Source: Rhodococcus sp. 06-462-5
GTDB taxonomy: Bacteria; Actinomycetota; Actinomycetes; Mycobacteriales; Mycobacteriaceae
DNA length: 64,000 bases
NCBI RefSeq assembly: GCF_002258315.1
Contig: NZ_NOYD01000060.1
Coordinates: forward strand, 19,606 to 83,605
Direction: 5' to 3'
Both the position numbers and the translations under genes were made by a program. The notes beneath the pieces are model-generated. The model searched no databases, was not told the DNA's origin, and saw only the letters and a list, made by a program, of their open reading frames with translations. This document shows, piece by piece, positions 61,138-64,000 of this stretch. How positions within the stretch are numbered: position 1 is the stretch's first letter; each line of letters starts with the position of its first letter.

Positions 61138-61417
61138 CAGGATCGATGAGTTCTGCTCAGCAATTCACGACGGGTCACTGTTGTTGTCACGTGCGCGACG
61201 TCGAGGGTCGTTCAATCAACTACGCTGGGTGGGCAATCCTCTTGCAGGGCTATGGGGCGGGGCTGCGTAACTGTGTCGAGCGACGGCTTCCCCGCCTGGC
61301 GGCAAACCAGCTCCAAACCGGGTTGTCGAGCGATGCAGTTCGATCAGGTACTTGGCAAGCCCGGCGAGCTCGTCGCGGAGACGCAGAGACCGAGACCAAG
61401 GGGCGGTCACCTGCTAG
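61138..61417. other. Gene-free stretch
   Basis: About 280 bases between two minus-strand genes, which may hold the promoter of the 209-residue gene. Plus-strand frames through it look like chance. Nothing else seen. Confidence 0.4.
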
Positions 61418-61708
61418 CTAGATGCCTGCGATCACGTCGTCGCGAAGCGCGTCGGACGACTTAGTGAGGCTCTGTGCTGCGGCAGCAAGTGCTCCTGAGA
61501 TCAGTCTGAGCTGGTTCCCTTCAGCAGGTTGCCCAGCCTCGGTAGCTGCAGCGTAGGTGTCGAGAACGAGAGCTAGGCGAGCCAGTTCTTCCTGCGTTTG
61601 CGCAAGGTCTCGCTTGGTGCCGTCCAGTGTGGACTGCAGAGATTGAATGCGGAGGCCGGCGTCGTGGATCGTAGAACTGGCCTGGTCCAGCGAACTGGTG
61701 AGCGTCAT
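61418..61708 (-). CDS. Small coiled-coil protein
   Basis: 96 residues from ATG 61708. A long heptad pattern (STIHDAGLRIQSLQSTLDG, LAQTQEELARLALVLDTYAA, LAAAAQSLTKSSDAL) covers nearly the whole protein, so it should form a coiled-coil rod. No cysteine or membrane segment. Function unknown. Confidence 0.55.
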   Translation of the reverse strand: MTLTSSLDQASSTIHDAGLRIQSLQSTLDGTKRDLAQTQEELARLALVLDTYAAATEAGQPAEGNQLRLISGALAAAAQSLTKSSDALRDDVIAGI

Positions 61709-61788
61709 GCCCGCGAGAATACATCGCGAATACGAGGTCGAAATGGGAGCTATCAACGCTGTTGGTGGCGGAGCGGCCGCGCCGTGGG

Positions 61789-62757
61789 CTATCCAAGGTT
61801 CGAGTAACTGATGGGTTCGTGGCCGTCCTCTGGCCAGGCAAGCGCAATGTATTTCTGGACGTCTGTCGAGGGTCTATCGAAGCGGTATGAAGCAGGTTGT
61901 ACCGTCGCGCTGTTCTCGGGCACCCCAAGGCCGAGGTTCAGATTGAGTGCCCCGAATTGAACTGTTGCACCGCATACCTCGTCGTCAATTGTTTGGTTGA
62001 TGACGCCGATGGATTCTGGCGTGCCCTTGGGATCGACTCGGTGCCTTCGAGCGTGCAGTCCCCATCGATTAGGGAACAACGCTCCGCGCCAAAGAATATC
62101 ATGGAGCGCAACCCCTGGTTGTGTCCTGACTGACTTGAGGGGTGTGCCGGCCGCACCGAAGGAGCGTGAGGCCACGCCCCCGAGAACGAGTTTGAGGAGC
62201 CAAAGTTGTAGTCGTGGTCCACTGAGAAGGAGGAAATGATCGTCGGCCGGCCCCAGGAAAGGTGCTGTCGTGCTCGCCAAGGACAACTGCATGTCCCGTA
62301 CTGCCTGAAAGAACTGTCCTGCAATGGAATCCAAAGGTGACAATGCATTGTTGTGGCGCTCACAGAGGATCTTCGAGGCTAGTGCTTTTGTGCCTACCGA
62401 TTTCGATGCTCCATGCAGCCACGGTGCGCCGCTGAGCATGGGTGCTTTTCCGTCGATGTGCAGCTGCCGGTGAATGTTGGCACTGATCCAATGCTCTCTA
62501 CTGATCTTGTCGGAACAGTCTGCTCCTGCCTGGCCGAAGCACTCGGGGTGTGCGTAGCCAGTGCGAGCATCGTTCAGGAGGGGTGGCGGTTCCGAGACGA
62601 TCCAGCGACCGGCTGCAGTCGCATGGCAGGACCGCGTCCGCCGGCGGGATCCGCAGAGGCAGGCGTCCTCGAGATCGGGTCCCACCCGTTTGGTACTCCG
62701 CTTGTATCCGGAGGAGGTGAAGACGGAGTCGTCGAGAAGAGGAAAGGGACGGGGCAC
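61789..62757 (-). CDS. HNH-like nuclease candidate with SEC-C-like cysteines
   Basis: About 322 residues from a GTG at 62757 with AGGA before it; the longer upstream frame runs through a repeated hairpin and is rejected. The N-terminal DACLCGSRRRTRSCH resembles a SEC-C zinc motif. HPECFGQAGADCSDKISREH followed by ILCERHNNALSPLDSIAG matches the spacing of an HNH-type centre. The C-terminal half is an unassigned beta-rich domain (LQLWLLKLVLGGVASRS). A nuclease function is inferred. Confidence 0.5.
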   Translation of the reverse strand: MPRPFPLLDDSVFTSSGYKRSTKRVGPDLEDACLCGSRRRTRSCHATAAGRWIVSEPPPLLNDARTGYAHPECFGQAGADCSDKISREHWISANIHRQLHIDGKAPMLSGAPWLHGASKSVGTKALASKILCERHNNALSPLDSIAGQFFQAVRDMQLSLASTTAPFLGPADDHFLLLSGPRLQLWLLKLVLGGVASRSFGAAGTPLKSVRTQPGVALHDILWRGALFPNRWGLHARRHRVDPKGTPESIGVINQTIDDEVCGATVQFGALNLNLGLGVPENSATVQPASYRFDRPSTDVQKYIALAWPEDGHEPISYSNLG

Positions 62758-62802
62758 CTGAGCGATCCTATTCCGGCATTGGCTTCGGACAGGGCGCACC
62801 CG

Positions 62803-62829
62803 GTCCCCGGCACCGAGTGCGCCGGGGAC
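62803..62829. repeat. Repeated hairpin, copy 3
   Basis: GTCCCCGGCAC, loop CGAGT, GCGCCGGGGAC. It lies 46 bases upstream of the HNH-like gene start and, on the other side, before the leader motif of the 63011 gene. Confidence 0.85.
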
Positions 62830-62939
62830 AATTGCGGCCGCTGCCGGGTTGCGTCTTGTCGATAGATGTGATCCCAAACGCTTTGTTTATCAACGTGTTT
62901 CGATGACTCCTACGTCTTCCAGTGCAAGTGTTTCGATGG

Positions 62940-62979
62940 TAGATTCAGAGGCGTTCTGTTGATCGGCGGACTGACCATC
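62940..62979 (+). promoter_or_regulatory. Promoter -10 and shared leader motif, copy 2
   Basis: TAGATT at 62940-62945, then GGCGTTCTGTTGATCGG and GGACTGACCATC (62968-62979). Gap from the -10 box to the motif is 22 bases, as for MoxR. The ATG follows 31 bases later. Confidence 0.65.
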
Positions 62980-63010
62980 CGTCACCCGAATTGAGAGGCT
63001 GAAATCTGCC

Positions 63011-63748
63011 ATGACATCGATCGTCGATTCAGTGTTGCCAGTTGCGTCCGTGCTCGAGGTGGTCTTCGACAACGGGTCTCTAGGGGGTGCTGACTGGTCG
63101 AACCGGGCCGTCGTGCTCGAGGCCTTGCCAGAGCCCCTGGTTGCGGGATACCCCGCAGAGGGGGCCTATGTGCAGATAAGTGATGGAAGCGGCGGTATCG
63201 CCGCGTCGGGATGGTTCTCGGTGGACGAGCGCAATGCCACCGAGACCCATGCAAGCGTTGCTGTCGTGTGGCGTGAGCCGTTGATGGCCGTCGAGCACAC
63301 CTACAAGAGCTGGACGGGGTTGGTGCGTACACGTGACATCTCACCGGTCACGGTGTCACCTGGGGCCGCTCCCGCGTGGTTCGGTGAGTATGTGCGGCCG
63401 ATCCACGAACGGGCCGCCGTCGAACGGACCTTGCAGGCCGTACGCGAGAGCGCCAATACCGAGCGTGCGAACCATCGCGAGTGGGTCAGGCGGATGAGCG
63501 AGTCCGCGTGCGAATGGGCGGACGAGAACAGTCTGTGCAGCGAGTTCGAGAGGTTCTGCGAACAGTGGGGGCTCGAAGGCCGAGAACGTGACTTCGATGT
63601 AGAAGTGAATGTCACGGTTGCATTAACAATGACGCGATCGGCGCGTAGCCAAGAAGATGCGGACGAGGCCGTAGATCTCGACGATGTACGGCAGCATCTA
63701 CGAGACAATTTCTCGTATCTCGATGTGAATTTCACTGTGGGTGAGTAG
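63011..63748 (+). CDS. Unknown protein
   Basis: 245 residues. The first half is beta-rich with an acidic cast (VVFDNGSLGGADWSNRAVVL, YVQISDGSGGIAASGWFSVD). The second is helical (AVERTLQAVRESANTERANH, CEWADENSLCSEFERFCEQW) and ends in a beta pair FDVEVNVTVALTMT and FSYLDVNFTVGE. Driven by the shared leader promoter and ended by the hairpin at 63758. No family recognised. Confidence 0.65.
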   Translation: MTSIVDSVLPVASVLEVVFDNGSLGGADWSNRAVVLEALPEPLVAGYPAEGAYVQISDGSGGIAASGWFSVDERNATETHASVAVVWREPLMAVEHTYKSWTGLVRTRDISPVTVSPGAAPAWFGEYVRPIHERAAVERTLQAVRESANTERANHREWVRRMSESACEWADENSLCSEFERFCEQWGLEGRERDFDVEVNVTVALTMTRSARSQEDADEAVDLDDVRQHLRDNFSYLDVNFTVGE

Positions 63749-63757
63749 TAGTCGCAC

Positions 63758-63792
63758 GGGAAGTGGGGTACGCGCAGCGTGCCCCACTTCCC
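63758..63792 (+). terminator. Long hairpin terminator
   Basis: GGGAAGTGGGGTACGC, loop GCA, GCGTGCCCCACTTCCC: 16-base arms with one G-U pair, 9 bases after the stop at 63748. No U-run. First of the GCA-loop hairpins. Confidence 0.75.
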
Positions 63793-63810
63793 GGTAGCGG
63801 TCTACTTGGT

Positions 63811-63971
63811 CGGGGCGCGCAGCGGTCCGAAGGTGTACTAAATGCGAAAGATGTTGGAAGACAACCAAGATAGGTGATCCGTTGGCCGTTGGCGCGCAGC
63901 GCCCGGCAAGGAAAGACCGCAATAGGCCGCCTTGGCGGCCGGCTTCTGGCGGTGGGCGCGCAGCGCCCACC
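63811..63971. repeat. Array of GCA-loop hairpins
   Basis: The nine-base core CGCGCAGCG recurs at 63816-63824, 63892-63900 and 63955-63963, after a first copy in the hairpin at 63771-63779. Flanks differ but stay complementary: the best copy is GGTGGGCGC-GCA-GCGCCCACC at 63951-63971, with shorter GGCGC-GCA-GCGCC at 63891-63903. A separate palindrome GGCCGCC-TT-GGCGGCC is at 63925-63940. No gene is seen between 63793 and the window end. Confidence 0.75.
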
Positions 63972-64000
63972 AGAGCCTCCGCATTCAATCTCTGCAGTCC

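Noticed and set aside
1..64000. Replication origin or initiator gene
   Set aside because: No Rep-like protein, iteron set or ParB was recognised; the GCA-loop hairpins alone are not enough to call an origin.

Overview
The window is high-GC DNA from a mycolic-acid actinobacterium, most likely Rhodococcus or a close relative such as Gordonia or Mycobacterium. Support comes from a PimB-type mannosyltransferase, a WhiB protein, an Rv1828-like MerR regulator, an EspI-like MinD ATPase, and genes packed with ATGA/GTGA start-stop overlaps. The mix of recombinase modules, a type IV CRISPR-Cas operon, MoxR/metallopeptidase and helicase genes, a phage-like methyltransferase and many unknown small genes looks like a large plasmid or an integrated plasmid-like island. 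No replication initiator, parB, conjugation ATPase, rRNA or tRNA was recognised.

Layout. 0.1-6.0 kb: a minus-strand four-gene recombinase module (three tyrosine recombinases plus a small TnpC-like protein), Tn554-like. 6-15.2 kb: cargo, including a gene broken by a 170-bp tandem duplication, several unknown genes, and a block of sensor kinase, NarL-type regulator, GT87-like membrane transferase and PimB-like mannosyltransferase. 15.4-21.3 kb: a second, diverged copy of the recombinase module. 21.4-24 kb: a large unknown protein and a 46-residue hydrophobic peptide gene with its own promoter and terminator. 24.1-30.4 kb: a metabolic operon (haem tyrosine-hydroxylase-like protein, ABM-fold protein, aromatic amino acid decarboxylase, gentisate-dioxygenase-like cupin, DJ-1/PfpI protein, EamA exporter) with a divergent LysR regulator. 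30.6-32.7 kb: small membrane protein, MerR regulator and a PD-(D/E)XK-like protein.

32.8-38.5 kb: a type IV-B CRISPR-Cas locus: a CysH-like gene, an EspI-like ATPase, then csf1, cas11, csf2, csf3 and a previously unremarked small gene, all translationally coupled, with no CRISPR array. 38.6-50.1 kb: WhiB, MoxR ATPase, a damaged metallopeptidase/VWA gene, an SF1 helicase-like protein, small membrane proteins, a secreted HNH nuclease, a DUF5131 protein and a C5 DNA methyltransferase.

50.2-60.5 kb is the most unusual part. A NYN nuclease gene leads into a run of coupled genes that remakes the actinobacterial pstP-rodA-pbpA-pknAB-fhaA growth-control operon in accessory form. It holds a frameshifted DUF4407 membrane gene, a DUF4407-Ser/Thr kinase fusion, a PP2C phosphatase, an FhaA-like FHA protein whose ribosome site lies in a perfect hairpin, a single-chain SEDS glycosyltransferase-transpeptidase (RodA-PbpA) fusion, and a degenerate FHA-like protein. 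I infer a mobile phospho-regulated peptidoglycan synthase system.

60.5-64 kb holds unknown genes, an HNH-like nuclease and an array of GCA-loop hairpins. A repeated hairpin (three copies) and a repeated leader motif around GACTGACCATC (four copies) link the intergenic regions of the second half and suggest shared control.
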